From Rheinheimera salexigens (GTDB taxonomy: Bacteria > Pseudomonadota > Gammaproteobacteria > Enterobacterales > Alteromonadaceae), in NCBI RefSeq assembly GCF_001752395.1, contig NZ_MKEK01000001.1, forward strand, positions 2,107,108 to 2,171,107: a stretch of DNA of 64,000 nucleotides. The letters are read 5' to 3'. Under the pieces are notes generated by a model, which was given only the letters and a program-made list of their open reading frames with translations, was not told the origin of the DNA and did no database searches. Positions 38,689-48,092 of this stretch are shown here, piece by piece (position 1 is the first letter of the stretch; each line of letters starts with the position of its first letter). The position numbers were made by a program, and so were the translations under genes.

Positions 38689-39561
38689 TTAAGCCCACAT
38701 TACCGCTATCGCCGCTAACACAATTAATGCCAAGCCTAGATGATCAGTTTGCTTCAATTTCTCTTTAAATATAAAGGTCGAAATTAGCAGCATAAACAAT
38801 ACTTCTACCTGACCTAAGGTTTTTACCAGTGCTACAGATTCTAAGCTCATCGCGGTAAACCAACCTATAGAGCCAACACAGCTACACACACTCACTAACA
38901 AGGTTAATTTAGGCCGCTGCCATAAGGCCTGCAATGTTATGCGATCTTTTACCACTAAATACAGCACCAACAAAATGGTTTGTAGCAATATCACCATTAG
39001 CAGCACCCAAGCGGCACCATGCGGAAACGGTAAATCTAATACTAAACTAGCTTGGCGCACCCACAACGAGGTTAATGCAAACGCTAGCCCACTGCCTAAG
39101 CCTAACAGCAACACAGGCATAGACAACTTACGCAAACTAGAGCCACTGAGTAAAAACACCGCGCAGCCACCTAGCGCCACGCCCAACCAGCCTAATAAAT
39201 TTAATGCTTCGCTAAAAAACAGCACCCCCAGTATGGCGGCCAACACCGCTTCACTTTTAGCTAAGCCAGCACCAATAGCATAATTTTTGAGTTTAAATAG
39301 CCTTACCATCAATGCTGTGGCTAGTATTTGCGCCAGCGCTGCCGCAACAATAAAACCAATAACACTGCCCGTAAACTTTGGCATAGCCACCGGCTGCCAC
39401 TGATACAGCCCCCATAAATACAGCGCCGCCAGCGGCGAAGCCCAAATAAAACGCGCCAGCGTAACGCCAATAACACCGACATCAAGGCTTAACTGCTTTT
39501 GAAACGCATTGCGCCAAGCCTGCATAAAAGCAGCTAGCAACGTAAACGGGATCCACAGCAT
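38689..39561 (-). CDS. EamA/DMT-family transporter
   Basis: A second ten-helix EamA protein (290 residues), unlike the first in sequence. It begins MLWIPFTLLAAFMQAWRNAFQKQLS and ends IVLAAIAVMWA. The conserved GxAxALTSLWVRQASL and FFSEALNLLGWLGVALGG segments suit this family. Substrate unknown. It lies 63 bases upstream of the acyltransferase gene on the same strand. Confidence 0.86.
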   Translation of the reverse strand: MLWIPFTLLAAFMQAWRNAFQKQLSLDVGVIGVTLARFIWASPLAALYLWGLYQWQPVAMPKFTGSVIGFIVAAALAQILATALMVRLFKLKNYAIGAGLAKSEAVLAAILGVLFFSEALNLLGWLGVALGGCAVFLLSGSSLRKLSMPVLLLGLGSGLAFALTSLWVRQASLVLDLPFPHGAAWVLLMVILLQTILLVLYLVVKDRITLQALWQRPKLTLLVSVCSCVGSIGWFTAMSLESVALVKTLGQVEVLFMLLISTFIFKEKLKQTDHLGLALIVLAAIAVMWA

Positions 39562-39627
39562 AGTGATACTCAGAAAAGGACAGACGCAAAGATGGCTATA
39601 GTAACAAAGGGATTGGGGTTTAGATAG

Positions 39628-39650
39628 TTGGCCGCCGATACAGCGGCCAA
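39628..39650 (-). terminator. Hairpin downstream of the DUF4382 gene
   Basis: TTGGCCGC / GCGGCCAA stem with a 7-base loop lies 15 bases past the DUF4382 stop. There is no U-run on the minus strand, so termination is doubtful. Confidence 0.4.
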
Positions 39651-39664
39651 CTTAAGCGCTAAAT

Positions 39665-40630
39665 TTACGGCGTAAAATCTAGTTGTACTGGCGTTGCATT
39701 AGCATTGATAATAACATTCTCGGCTTGCAAAAAGGTTATGTCATCTGCCTGTTCAGGGTCATCAATAATATCGCAACTGACTGCTGCGGTATAAGTATCA
39801 GCATCTATATAACCAATACTGTAATGGTATTCGCTGACACCATCAAAGTACACATTGGTACTGGCATAAGACTGATAGACATTAACACCGCCATTATCTG
39901 ACAACTCAGCTAACGGCCGGTCTGCTCCTTGATACAAATACACTGTCGCTACTGGTCTTAATACATCAACCGGTGCAACGGTACAGCTGTTATTAATCAG
40001 TAAGCCTTCAGCCACTTGCCCCGTAAGATGACCAATTTCACTGTTATCAACTAAGCGGAGCCCCCTTGGTTTAAGCAAGTAACCTGGCTGCCCTACTGGA
40101 TTGACCATGGCCTTACGTAAATCAAACTCCAAAGTGTAATTAAAAGTACCCCCAGCCGACAAGGTTACGCCGCCCAGTTTTAACTCATTAGAAGGCACCC
40201 GTAACGGCACTTTTAAACCATCTTCTTGCACAACATAACTGCCTTCTGCAATAGCCAAACGCAGCTGACCATAATTACCGGCTGCAAACTTAGCACCACT
40301 AATTAAGGCTTCTGATTTTGCGCCATCCAGTAACAATAAATCGATACCTCGGCTATTGGCGATAACATTGCCATTAGCATCCCGACATTTATCATTCGCG
40401 GCCGCAGCCTCAGTATCACTGCCAATGGTAAAGCTTTGTTTGCCTAAACCATTGCCTGTGAGTTCAACTTTGTTAAAACATACCATTACGCTTAATGCAC
40501 CATTGACCGGCGCATCACTGACACCCAAACTAAAGTTAGCCAACTTTGGCGAGTTATCATTTGAACCACCACAAGCAGCAAGCATTGTAGCCGATGCAAT
40601 AACAGCGAGTTTTATTATATTATTTTTCAT
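39665..40630 (-). CDS. DUF4382 domain lipoprotein
   Basis: The N-terminus is a lipoprotein signal (MLAAC, Cys near 20) followed by GGSNDNS, and then a DUF4382 domain (NFSLGVSDAPVNGALSVMVCFNKVELTG) in which a beta-rich fold is expected. The 321-residue protein should be anchored to the outer membrane or periplasmic face. Function unknown. GGGGGA lies 6 bases before the ATG. It stands alone. Confidence 0.85.
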   Translation of the reverse strand: MKNNIIKLAVIASATMLAACGGSNDNSPKLANFSLGVSDAPVNGALSVMVCFNKVELTGNGLGKQSFTIGSDTEAAAANDKCRDANGNVIANSRGIDLLLLDGAKSEALISGAKFAAGNYGQLRLAIAEGSYVVQEDGLKVPLRVPSNELKLGGVTLSAGGTFNYTLEFDLRKAMVNPVGQPGYLLKPRGLRLVDNSEIGHLTGQVAEGLLINNSCTVAPVDVLRPVATVYLYQGADRPLAELSDNGGVNVYQSYASTNVYFDGVSEYHYSIGYIDADTYTAAVSCDIIDDPEQADDITFLQAENVIINANATPVQLDFTP

Positions 40631-40783
40631 TAGCGTCCCCCATAAAAGTGCTTCAAGTTATAGCCGACTCAGCTGAACTCAAACTTAAGTAATCTTAAAT
40701 TAAAGGGTCAGTGCTGAAAATTAACGCAATCAGCTACTTGAGCATTGCTTTCTGGCGGATATTCTTTATGATACGCCCTAGTT

Positions 40784-40860
<77 letters not shown>

Positions 40861-40865
40861 CTTTT

Positions 40866-40892
40866 AAACCTGTTTTTTTAACAGGTTTTTTT
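40866..40892 (+). terminator. Terminator after tRNA-Pro
   Basis: AAACCTGTT / AACAGGTTT stem with a T-rich loop, followed by T residues, 5 bases after the tRNA. Confidence 0.88.
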
Positions 40893-41019
40893 GTGCCTAA
40901 AATTTGCTGATTTTATCGCGCCACAATAAATCTACACTTCAACACCCTGTACTTTCCTATTCAGTTTTAAAAATTTGTCTTGTCTTATCTAACATTCGCT
41001 AACAAAAAATGCTGAATGG

Positions 41020-42588
41020 TTAATCAGCCCTTTTCTCTTTTATAAACTCTTTAATAAACCCTACAAGTTGCAGAATAAATATTAGCAAAAATGGTAAGGC
41101 ACCAATAATAGCAACGCTTCTGTTTAAGGGTTCATTGTTTTGCAATAACAATATAAAAGCACATAAGCCTAGGGTAATTGACCAAGCATACAGGCTCCAT
41201 GTTTGCTTATTGTCTGCAGCGCTTAATTGACGAATAACCAAAATAGCAGAGTCGGCAGAAGTGGCGACAAAAATTAACAGCAATAATAAGCTAGACCACA
41301 CCAGAACTGCCCCTTGCCAGCCTAATTGCTGAAAGAACACAAATAGCCCTTGGGTATAATCGGCTTTAATCGCTGCTAAAATACCGCTTTGATAAGTTTG
41401 ATCCCAAGCAATAGCAGAGCCTGAAAATACGCTAAACCAAACTATAGTGACCAGCGTAGGCACCAATACGACACCAACAATGTATTGCCACACTGGCCTG
41501 CCTTGGCTAATTCTGGCTAAAAACACGCCCACGAATGGCCCCCATGCTAGCCACCAAAAATAGTAGTTGTAGGTCCAACCGTTGGCCCATTCTGGGTTAT
41601 TAAGTATGCTGGCAAATTGCCAGGTACCTGAAGTGATAAGCTTTAAGTAATCCCAAGTGCCGCCAAGCGCTATATCTATTATGGGTTTAAGGGGCACAAA
41701 AATAAGCAGCCAAGCTATTAAGGCAAACGCTAAATAGACATTAAACTTACTCAGTGTTTGAATGCCCTTTTTTAGGCCTAACTTGGCGGAAATAGTATAC
41801 AGCAGCACTATTAAACTAATGATAATAAAACCGGATAGCCATGCAGACTCTACACCAAGCTTTATTGTCAGTCCTTTACGTAGTAATAAAGTTGAGTTGG
41901 CAATGGTGCCTACCACGCCAAAAAATATCGATAATATGGCAATTAAGGTAATGCTAAAAGCTAGTTTACGCTGCCAACTGCGATTAAGTAGCCCTGCTGA
42001 GGCACTAATTACCGGTGCGCTAATATCACCTACTTTTCCGCTGTTGTTACTAAGCCCACCTAACACCAAGCCAAATACGGCATAAAGTGCCCAAGCATGT
42101 GCGCCCCAATTCACTAGGGTTAATGCTAAGCCACTGGTTTGGGGATTAGCATATAAACTTGGTTTTAATGGTGAGCTAACCGTATGCAGTGCCGGTTCTG
42201 CCACGCCCCAAAATATAAGTCCAGAGCCCATACCGGCAGCAAACAACATGGCTAACCAGCCAAATAAACCAAACTCAACCTTGGCGTGCTTACCGCCTAT
42301 TTTACGTTGACCCAACGGACTAATGGCTAGCGCGATAACCGCAAACAGTAATAAGTTAACTAATAAAAAAAACGGCGCACCTAAATAGCTCAATAATTGG
42401 TTAATTAGCGGCTGTAAATGACCGGTGAGTAATTCAGGAAATATAAAGGCGATAACGGCTAAGCTGATACAAAGTAGTAAAGCCGTTACTTCAAGTTTGC
42501 TGGTATTTAATGGCAAGAGTTTGACACTTTTAGAGTTTTTATTTGCACTAAGAATAAGGCGCTTTGCTGCATAGAGCAAATTAACCAT
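41020..42588 (-). CDS. BCCT-family betaine/carnitine/choline transporter
   Basis: This secondary transporter of the betaine-choline-carnitine family has 12 helices. The family motif MGSGLIFWGVAEPALH is present, and the Trp-rich motif near helix 8 reads NGWTYNYYFWWLAWGPFVGVFLARISQG. Such carriers import quaternary amines or related osmolytes, driven by Na+ or H+. The ATG at 42588 is chosen; a TTG at 42624 would add twelve residues with no clear ribosome-binding site. The large C-terminal regulatory tail of BetP is absent. No metabolic partner lies next to it. Confidence 0.85.
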   Translation of the reverse strand: MVNLLYAAKRLILSANKNSKSVKLLPLNTSKLEVTALLLCISLAVIAFIFPELLTGHLQPLINQLLSYLGAPFFLLVNLLLFAVIALAISPLGQRKIGGKHAKVEFGLFGWLAMLFAAGMGSGLIFWGVAEPALHTVSSPLKPSLYANPQTSGLALTLVNWGAHAWALYAVFGLVLGGLSNNSGKVGDISAPVISASAGLLNRSWQRKLAFSITLIAILSIFFGVVGTIANSTLLLRKGLTIKLGVESAWLSGFIIISLIVLLYTISAKLGLKKGIQTLSKFNVYLAFALIAWLLIFVPLKPIIDIALGGTWDYLKLITSGTWQFASILNNPEWANGWTYNYYFWWLAWGPFVGVFLARISQGRPVWQYIVGVVLVPTLVTIVWFSVFSGSAIAWDQTYQSGILAAIKADYTQGLFVFFQQLGWQGAVLVWSSLLLLLIFVATSADSAILVIRQLSAADNKQTWSLYAWSITLGLCAFILLLQNNEPLNRSVAIIGALPFLLIFILQLVGFIKEFIKEKRAD

Positions 42589-42767
42589 TAAATAATACGT
42601 TATGAACCTGGTTAATAATTTCAAGCCAAGATGTAATGGCTAGATGCTATTTTTAATGAGGCATGTGACAGGTTTGGTTTTATGTCACCAAACGATCAAT
42701 AGCTGTACATTTAAACAGCACTCGTATATATTAGCAGCGATTTTTTAGCCGGTACAAGATCTAACCG

Positions 42768-44972
42768 ATGCGACAACTGCCTACTTATTATTATTTAAGC
42801 CATTTTCACGAGTTTTTACAGTTTGTGCAGGGCCCCTGTGCAGATTTATTGCACCCGCAGCATCAGGCTTTTTTGGCGGATTTTCATGCCGCGAGCAAAG
42901 ATCAGCAATGCGCCCTGGTGCGCTGTATTAATCGAAAAACCTCGGCAATAAAAATTAGCTCGCTAAGTTTTGGCGAGCTGCCCAATATTCAGGATTTGCT
43001 AGTGCAACTGATTGCGCTAGGCTGGCTGGCCCACCCTACTATCGATGATATTGACCAATGGTTGCTAGCACTAACCAAAGATGAGCTATTTACCGTGTAC
43101 AGCGAATGTGCAAGTAATGACGGCTCAATAAATATCAGCGAAGCCAATAGTATGAGCAAAATCAGCAAAAGCGCGTCTAAGCCGCAGTTATTAGCCGCTT
43201 GTCGACAGTTGCCTAAACAGGCTTTTACCGATTGCTCTGCTTTTAACCGCTATGTGCTGCGTAAAGTAGACCCCATTATCGACTATTTTTTATTTCTTTA
43301 TTTTGGCAATACTACGTCGCGCTTAAATCAGTTTTCGCTGCGTGATTTAGGCATTATGCAGACACGCGAAGAATACGCCCAAATGCAGTCTAGATTTGAC
43401 TGTAAAGTTGCGGCGTTTAGTAACTTTGTATTATCCAAGCATTTATCTAAGCCGGGCCAACTTAGCTTTGATTCAGCGCAAGAAATTGAAGCAGCACTGG
43501 CAGCGGTTCCTCAGCCAATTGGCCATAACGCAGTAGAAAAGCACAATGCCATTGTTTACCAGCTTGCAGTGGCTTTACTGCCTTTTGATAGCAATCGTGC
43601 ACTAAATTTACTGTTAAAGATTGAATCCGAACAAGCGCAAGAAAAATGGTGCCGCGAAGCGTATAAAACTGCCGAGCCGCAACTGGTTAAAACTCACTTA
43701 GAAAACATTATTGATAACCCGATAAGTGATCGTTTGCTCAGCTTTGCCGAAGATTTTTTAGCCCGTAAATACCAACAAAAACGCACCAGTGTGCTGACGG
43801 ATATGCTGCGCAAAGGCAATCAGCACCTATGCTTAGATGAAGTGTATAAAGGCGATGTTGAACGCGGAGTTGTCGCGCATTACGCACATTTAGGTAAGCC
43901 CGCTTATCGCACTGAAAATTGCTTGTGGCGTAGCTTATTTGGCTTAATATTTTGGCAAGAGCTTTTTGAAACCCCTGGGCTGGGCTTGGCCACGCAGTTT
44001 GATTTAATGCCCAGCTGCTTAAAGCAAAACAACTTTTATGCTGCTGCCAGCCAACAAATAGAACATAAGCTTAACTGCCTTAATAACGCTGAGGCAATAC
44101 TGCTATTAATTAATAAAAATGCAGCTCAGTATTACGCTACTAAACAAGGAATATTTCAGTGGCGCAATGATTTATTGCAGCAGTTGTCGGTCTTTATTAA
44201 GCATGCTCCTGTTGCGGGTATCACCGCGCAACTTCGCCGTATCAGTAAAGATTGGCTAGGCTGTCATGACGGCTTTCCCGACATTATGCTAATAGACCAA
44301 GGTAAGCTGCGTTTTGAAGAGATTAAAGCACAGGGTGATGTGCTACGACGCAATCAACTCATGTGCATAAAGTCTCTGCGAGAGACTGGTTTTGACGTTC
44401 GCATTACTACTGTTGATTTTATTGTCGACCCCAATCAACCTTATGTAGTAGTTGATATTGAAACCACTGGCGGCCGAACCGGCAAGCATAAAATCACAGA
44501 AATTGGCATGGTAAAAATGGTGGCAGGCAACATTGTTGACCGCTGGCAAAGTTTGCTAAACCCTGGGCGGCGCATACCAGCCACTATAACCGCGCTAACC
44601 GGCATTGATGATGACATGGTGCGCGACGCGCCAACCTTTGCCGACGTTGCCGACCAAGTTGCAGCGTTTACGGCCGACTGTATTTTTGTGGCACATAATG
44701 TCAATTTTGATTACGGTTTTATTAAACAAGAGTTTGCCCAGCTTGAACGCTTTTGGCGGCGGCCAAAATTATGCACAGTACAGCAAATGCGTCGCTACTA
44801 TAAAGGCTTGCCGTCATACTCGCTAGCCAACCTTACTCGGCATTTCAATATAGATATGCAATGCCATCATAGGGCTATGTCTGATGCCATTGCCGCAAGC
44901 GAATTGCTTAATTTAATTAATGAAAAAAGATTCAGCCCTGTTAATGATGAGTATTTAGAGGGCAGCACATAG
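42768..44972 (+). CDS. FAN1-like VRR-NUC nuclease fused to a DnaQ-type 3'-5' exonuclease
   Basis: The 734-residue protein joins two nuclease modules. Residues 1 to about 540 resemble bacterial FAN1: a long helical region, then a VRR-NUC domain with FPDIMLI (PD near 504) and the catalytic RFEEIKAQGD (E-x-K near 518), RRNQLMCIKSL. From about 560 on there is a DEDDh exonuclease like DNA polymerase III epsilon: VDIETTG, HNVNFDYGF and HRAMSDA. FAN1 enzymes act on flaps and interstrand cross-links; the added exonuclease could trim 3' ends. It is a single-gene unit; FAN1 plus DnaQ in one chain is unusual but known in some Alteromonadales, as far as I recall. Confidence 0.82.
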   Translation: MRQLPTYYYLSHFHEFLQFVQGPCADLLHPQHQAFLADFHAASKDQQCALVRCINRKTSAIKISSLSFGELPNIQDLLVQLIALGWLAHPTIDDIDQWLLALTKDELFTVYSECASNDGSINISEANSMSKISKSASKPQLLAACRQLPKQAFTDCSAFNRYVLRKVDPIIDYFLFLYFGNTTSRLNQFSLRDLGIMQTREEYAQMQSRFDCKVAAFSNFVLSKHLSKPGQLSFDSAQEIEAALAAVPQPIGHNAVEKHNAIVYQLAVALLPFDSNRALNLLLKIESEQAQEKWCREAYKTAEPQLVKTHLENIIDNPISDRLLSFAEDFLARKYQQKRTSVLTDMLRKGNQHLCLDEVYKGDVERGVVAHYAHLGKPAYRTENCLWRSLFGLIFWQELFETPGLGLATQFDLMPSCLKQNNFYAAASQQIEHKLNCLNNAEAILLLINKNAAQYYATKQGIFQWRNDLLQQLSVFIKHAPVAGITAQLRRISKDWLGCHDGFPDIMLIDQGKLRFEEIKAQGDVLRRNQLMCIKSLRETGFDVRITTVDFIVDPNQPYVVVDIETTGGRTGKHKITEIGMVKMVAGNIVDRWQSLLNPGRRIPATITALTGIDDDMVRDAPTFADVADQVAAFTADCIFVAHNVNFDYGFIKQEFAQLERFWRRPKLCTVQQMRRYYKGLPSYSLANLTRHFNIDMQCHHRAMSDAIAASELLNLINEKRFSPVNDEYLEGST

Positions 44973-45026
44973 CTCTAAATAAAGCGTAACAAAAGCAAAC
45001 TATCTTATTCCGATTAGGAATTGTTA

Positions 45027-45572
45027 TTAAGCGGGTTTTAAAGCTTGCCGTTTCGATTGCTTAAAAATCACTAATGAAAATATTATTTCTGTGATCCCGC
45101 CAATAAATGCACCGACCACAAAATTAGCACCTAACACTATACATAACATGCCGAAAAGCATCAGAACTATGCCTAAAAGCCAATAGATTTTAAGGCCATA
45201 TAAAGTGTTAAACACTAAGTATCGCACACCAATTATCATTAGCATGATGGGATAAAACCAATCAACTTGCAGCTTAGCTACATAGAACGCTATAAATAAA
45301 CCAATAAATAAAATAATGGTGCTTTCTAAGGCAAGTTTACCCAGCGGGTTTTTAGATTCATGCTTTCCAGAACGTTTAAGTGTTTTTGCTAACAATATGG
45401 CTAACGGATGGATAAACATTCCGGCAAAAAAAAGCGTTAACATACTTAATTGCTGTGAAGACATAATGGCGATTAAACCTGCAATACACCAAATAATACC
45501 CGACACTACAACACCTGTTGCCCCACCAAAATACGCCAACCTCATATCTTTTTGTGCATCTGAAAATTTCAT
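45027..45572 (-). CDS. DUF7010-like membrane protein
   Basis: The 181-residue protein has about six helices. Its N-terminus (KFSDAQKDMRLAYFGGATGVVVSGIIWCIAGLIA) matches a small conserved membrane family (DUF7010). Function unknown. It lies alone between the nuclease fusion and a GNAT gene. Confidence 0.7.
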   Translation of the reverse strand: MKFSDAQKDMRLAYFGGATGVVVSGIIWCIAGLIAIMSSQQLSMLTLFFAGMFIHPLAILLAKTLKRSGKHESKNPLGKLALESTIILFIGLFIAFYVAKLQVDWFYPIMLMIIGVRYLVFNTLYGLKIYWLLGIVLMLFGMLCIVLGANFVVGAFIGGITEIIFSLVIFKQSKRQALKPA

Positions 45573-45667
45573 TGATACTCCTTATCCATATAGAGCGAAT
45601 TTATATTCTTAAGCTAAATGCACTAAAAGCCATAGCTTGTTTAAATAGTTTAAATATTATGAGTACG

Positions 45668-46207
45668 TTACTTAACTATAAACCTTTGCACTATTTTTAC
45701 AGGCTGTACTTTTACAGGACCTATCTGTTTAGCCATAGCTTCATCCAACACTAACTCAGACTCCAACACGCCACCGTTGCTGATAATACAGTTAGCTGAT
45801 GCGTAATTGTCTTGGTAGCAGTGGATATGGATTGGCGTTACACCTTTCTGCTTTAAGTGCGCTATTGATAAACGCATTAATAAATTACCTAAGCCTTTGC
45901 CACGGTATGACGGTCGAATGCCTAAGCCGATATGGCCGCCGCAATGTTTAATCTGCTCATTTAAGTAATGGCGAATATTGGTCACACCGAGTAGCTGATC
46001 ATTGTCAACTAACCATAAGGTTGAGCTGGGGACATAACCGGCGGGTAGATTTTTACCCGCGGCATAATCGGCTAGCTTGGCTAATAAGGCTTCAAAATCT
46101 GTGAAGTCAAAATCTAGCGGAAACGGATAACGCTCTTCATTGGCTAATTCAGCAATATAGTCACAATAGCTTTGTTGATATTTTATTGAAGGTGTTACTA
46201 ATTCCAT
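45668..46207 (-). CDS. GNAT-family N-acetyltransferase
   Basis: A 179-residue acetyltransferase with the GNAT motif A GLGIRPSYRGKGLGNLLMRLSI and a motif-B-like IHCYQDNYASANCIISNGG. It should acetylate an amine using acetyl-CoA. The ATG at 46207 is chosen for the GGAG 6 bases upstream; an upstream start at 46231 adds eight residues. Substrate unknown. Confidence 0.88.
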   Translation of the reverse strand: MELVTPSIKYQQSYCDYIAELANEERYPFPLDFDFTDFEALLAKLADYAAGKNLPAGYVPSSTLWLVDNDQLLGVTNIRHYLNEQIKHCGGHIGLGIRPSYRGKGLGNLLMRLSIAHLKQKGVTPIHIHCYQDNYASANCIISNGGVLESELVLDEAMAKQIGPVKVQPVKIVQRFIVK

Positions 46208-46276
46208 TACTGCTCCGATATTGATAACCACTCTAGCTTACACTTTTAAAAAACGTCTTCACCCTAGTTGGTCACA

Positions 46277-46816
46277 CTACATAAATACAATTTTCAAGCC
46301 TATTAATATCAGCACTATGCCGCCAAGAAGCTCAGCTTTGCTTTCTAATTTGGCGCCACTTTTTGCCCCGACGTAAACCCCAATATAAGAAAAAAGCGCG
46401 GTGATTAGCGCGATAATAGCGCAAGCAATAAAAGGATTAATGTTAAGTACCGTTAGCGCAAAGCCAGCAGCCATGGCATCAATACTGGTCGCGATGGCGA
46501 GTACCAGCATAATGCGATGGCTGATATTTTGTAAGTCATCTTCTATACCTGCAGAAAACGCCTCATAAATCATTTTAGCGCCAACCAAAAATAACAATAT
46601 AAACGCCAGCCATTTCGCATAAGCTTCTATCCAGCCTATCACCCCCATACCAGCGAGATAACCAATTAACGGCATTACCCCTTGAAAAAGGCCAAAATAA
46701 ATAGCCGCCATAATGGCTAATTTTTTTGGTTTCAATTTATGCTTTGAGCCTAAACCAATGGCAACCGCAAAGGCATCCATACTTAAAGCAACGGCTAGTA
46801 AAATTATCTCTAACAT
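46277..46816 (-). CDS. mntP: Manganese efflux pump MntP
   Basis: MntP exports Mn2+. The six-helix protein contains both conserved [12 protein letters not shown] and [13 protein letters not shown] repeats with the acidic residues that bind the metal. The ATG at 46816 has AAGG 7 bases upstream; the TTG directly before it is less likely. No yybP-ykoY manganese riboswitch was recognised upstream. Length 179-180. Confidence 0.92.
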   Translation of the reverse strand: MLEIILLAVALSMDAFAVAIGLGSKHKLKPKKLAIMAAIYFGLFQGVMPLIGYLAGMGVIGWIEAYAKWLAFILLFLVGAKMIYEAFSAGIEDDLQNISHRIMLVLAIATSIDAMAAGFALTVLNINPFIACAIIALITALFSYIGVYVGAKSGAKLESKAELLGGIVLILIGLKIVFM

Positions 46817-47154
46817 CAACTTACCTTTTTACTACTAATGTTTAGTGGCTATGTTACTACAAGCCGCATTAATAAAGATAACTTGTTCAGTAACTCTAGG
46901 GTTATTACCGCTGTAGTTAAAACCGATAATATTAACCAAACTTGAAACATCATTTAATTAACATTACTAGTACTGTCGCTTTTCTGCGTACATACAACCA
47001 ATAAATTTATACGTATTTATTTTGTTTTTGGTGCATTAAATACACACTTGGTGCATTAAATCAGCGCTTGAGTCACCTTTAGTTTACATTAGAGCTTTTA
47101 CTCGATAAGATCTGCGCCGCTCGATTCAACTTTTACTTTAAAGGAAGTTTAATA
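46817..47154. other. Divergent mntP / outer-membrane protein intergenic region
   Basis: The 338 bases hold no convincing gene. A direct repeat of 14 bp lies at 47028-47061 (listed separately). The region is AT-rich near 46990-47040. Confidence 0.6.
47028..47061. promoter_or_regulatory. Direct repeat upstream of the outer-membrane protein gene
   Basis: TTGGTGCATTAAAT occurs at 47028-47041 and 47048-47061. The 20-base period places the two copies on the same face of the helix, as for an activator or repressor site. No known regulator is assigned. Confidence 0.55.
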
Positions 47155-47949
47155 ATGTCGTTTAAGTATATTTTACCCATTATGGCGTTAACCGCTTCAG
47201 CAACTATTGCTGCGGAAGAGTATCAATTATTTACTGAGCTTAAAGCTGACCACGTGCGTGTTAGTGGCGAAAATGAAACAAATTGGGCTTTAGATGGCAC
47301 TTATTTTTTTGATAAAAAACAGACTTTAGGTCCATTGGATCAGTTTGAATATATTAATAAAGTCTCCAACATAGGCGCAAGTTTCAATCGTGTTTTTGAC
47401 AATAACGTTTGGGCTGTTGATGGTGAGTATTTCTTTGCAAATAATATAGTTGTTTCTGCAAGCCATCAGTACTTTGGCAGTGACTTTAATGTTAGTACCT
47501 TTGGTTTAGGCTATTTATTAGCAGACAACTTTATTGTGCGTGCAGAAGCCATTAAGCCCAAAGACGAAAGCACTGCGTTTTTATTCTCAGCTAGTTATGA
47601 TCTTCAGTTACAAAACAATGACTATATTGGTTTTACTGCGAAAGTAGATGATGAATTTGATTATTTTGAAATCAGCAGTAAATACTTTGCGAGCTTTGGT
47701 CAAGCAAGCTATTTTGCGATCGGCTTGGGTTTAGCAGATTACGATGGCACTACAGCTTGGAATACGGAACTAGATTATTACTTTACTAAAATGACATCGG
47801 TTGGTGTTACTTATAATAAACAAGATGATTTTAGCGTTAATGCTAAGCATTACTTAAGCTCAAACTGGGCTTTAAATGCCGGTTATGGCAGTAATGCAGA
47901 TACTTCTGCTGTAAAAGTTTATTCTTTATCTGTAATTGGCCAGTTCTAA
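47155..47949 (+). CDS. Putative outer-membrane beta-barrel porin
   Basis: The N-terminal signal peptide (residues 1-20, ending TIAAEE) is followed by strongly alternating beta strands through to a C-terminal phenylalanine (SLSVIGQF), the outer-membrane barrel signal. 264 residues would make a barrel of about 12-14 strands. It resembles putative porins of Alteromonadales; substrate unknown. GGAAG-type ribosome-binding sequence precedes the ATG. Confidence 0.85.
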   Translation: MSFKYILPIMALTASATIAAEEYQLFTELKADHVRVSGENETNWALDGTYFFDKKQTLGPLDQFEYINKVSNIGASFNRVFDNNVWAVDGEYFFANNIVVSASHQYFGSDFNVSTFGLGYLLADNFIVRAEAIKPKDESTAFLFSASYDLQLQNNDYIGFTAKVDDEFDYFEISSKYFASFGQASYFAIGLGLADYDGTTAWNTELDYYFTKMTSVGVTYNKQDDFSVNAKHYLSSNWALNAGYGSNADTSAVKVYSLSVIGQF

Positions 47950-47970
47950 CTTTAGCTAGTTTACACTAAT

Positions 47971-47998
47971 AAAATAGGCAACAATTGTTGCCTATTTT
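47971..47998. terminator. Bidirectional terminator after the porin-like gene
   Basis: A 28-base perfect palindrome (AAAATAGGCAACAA and complement) with A- and T-runs at its ends, between the porin-like gene and hrpA, which converge here. Confidence 0.88.
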
Positions 47999-48092
47999 GA
48001 TCTTGCTGTCTCGATACTGGTAATTGCTCCTGTACTAGCAACAATACCAGAGCCATTACTGCAACTAAGTATGCACAACTATTTATACATTA

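Noticed and set aside
46817..47154. yybP-ykoY manganese riboswitch upstream of mntP
   Set aside because: The conserved core of that riboswitch was looked for on the minus strand and not seen.
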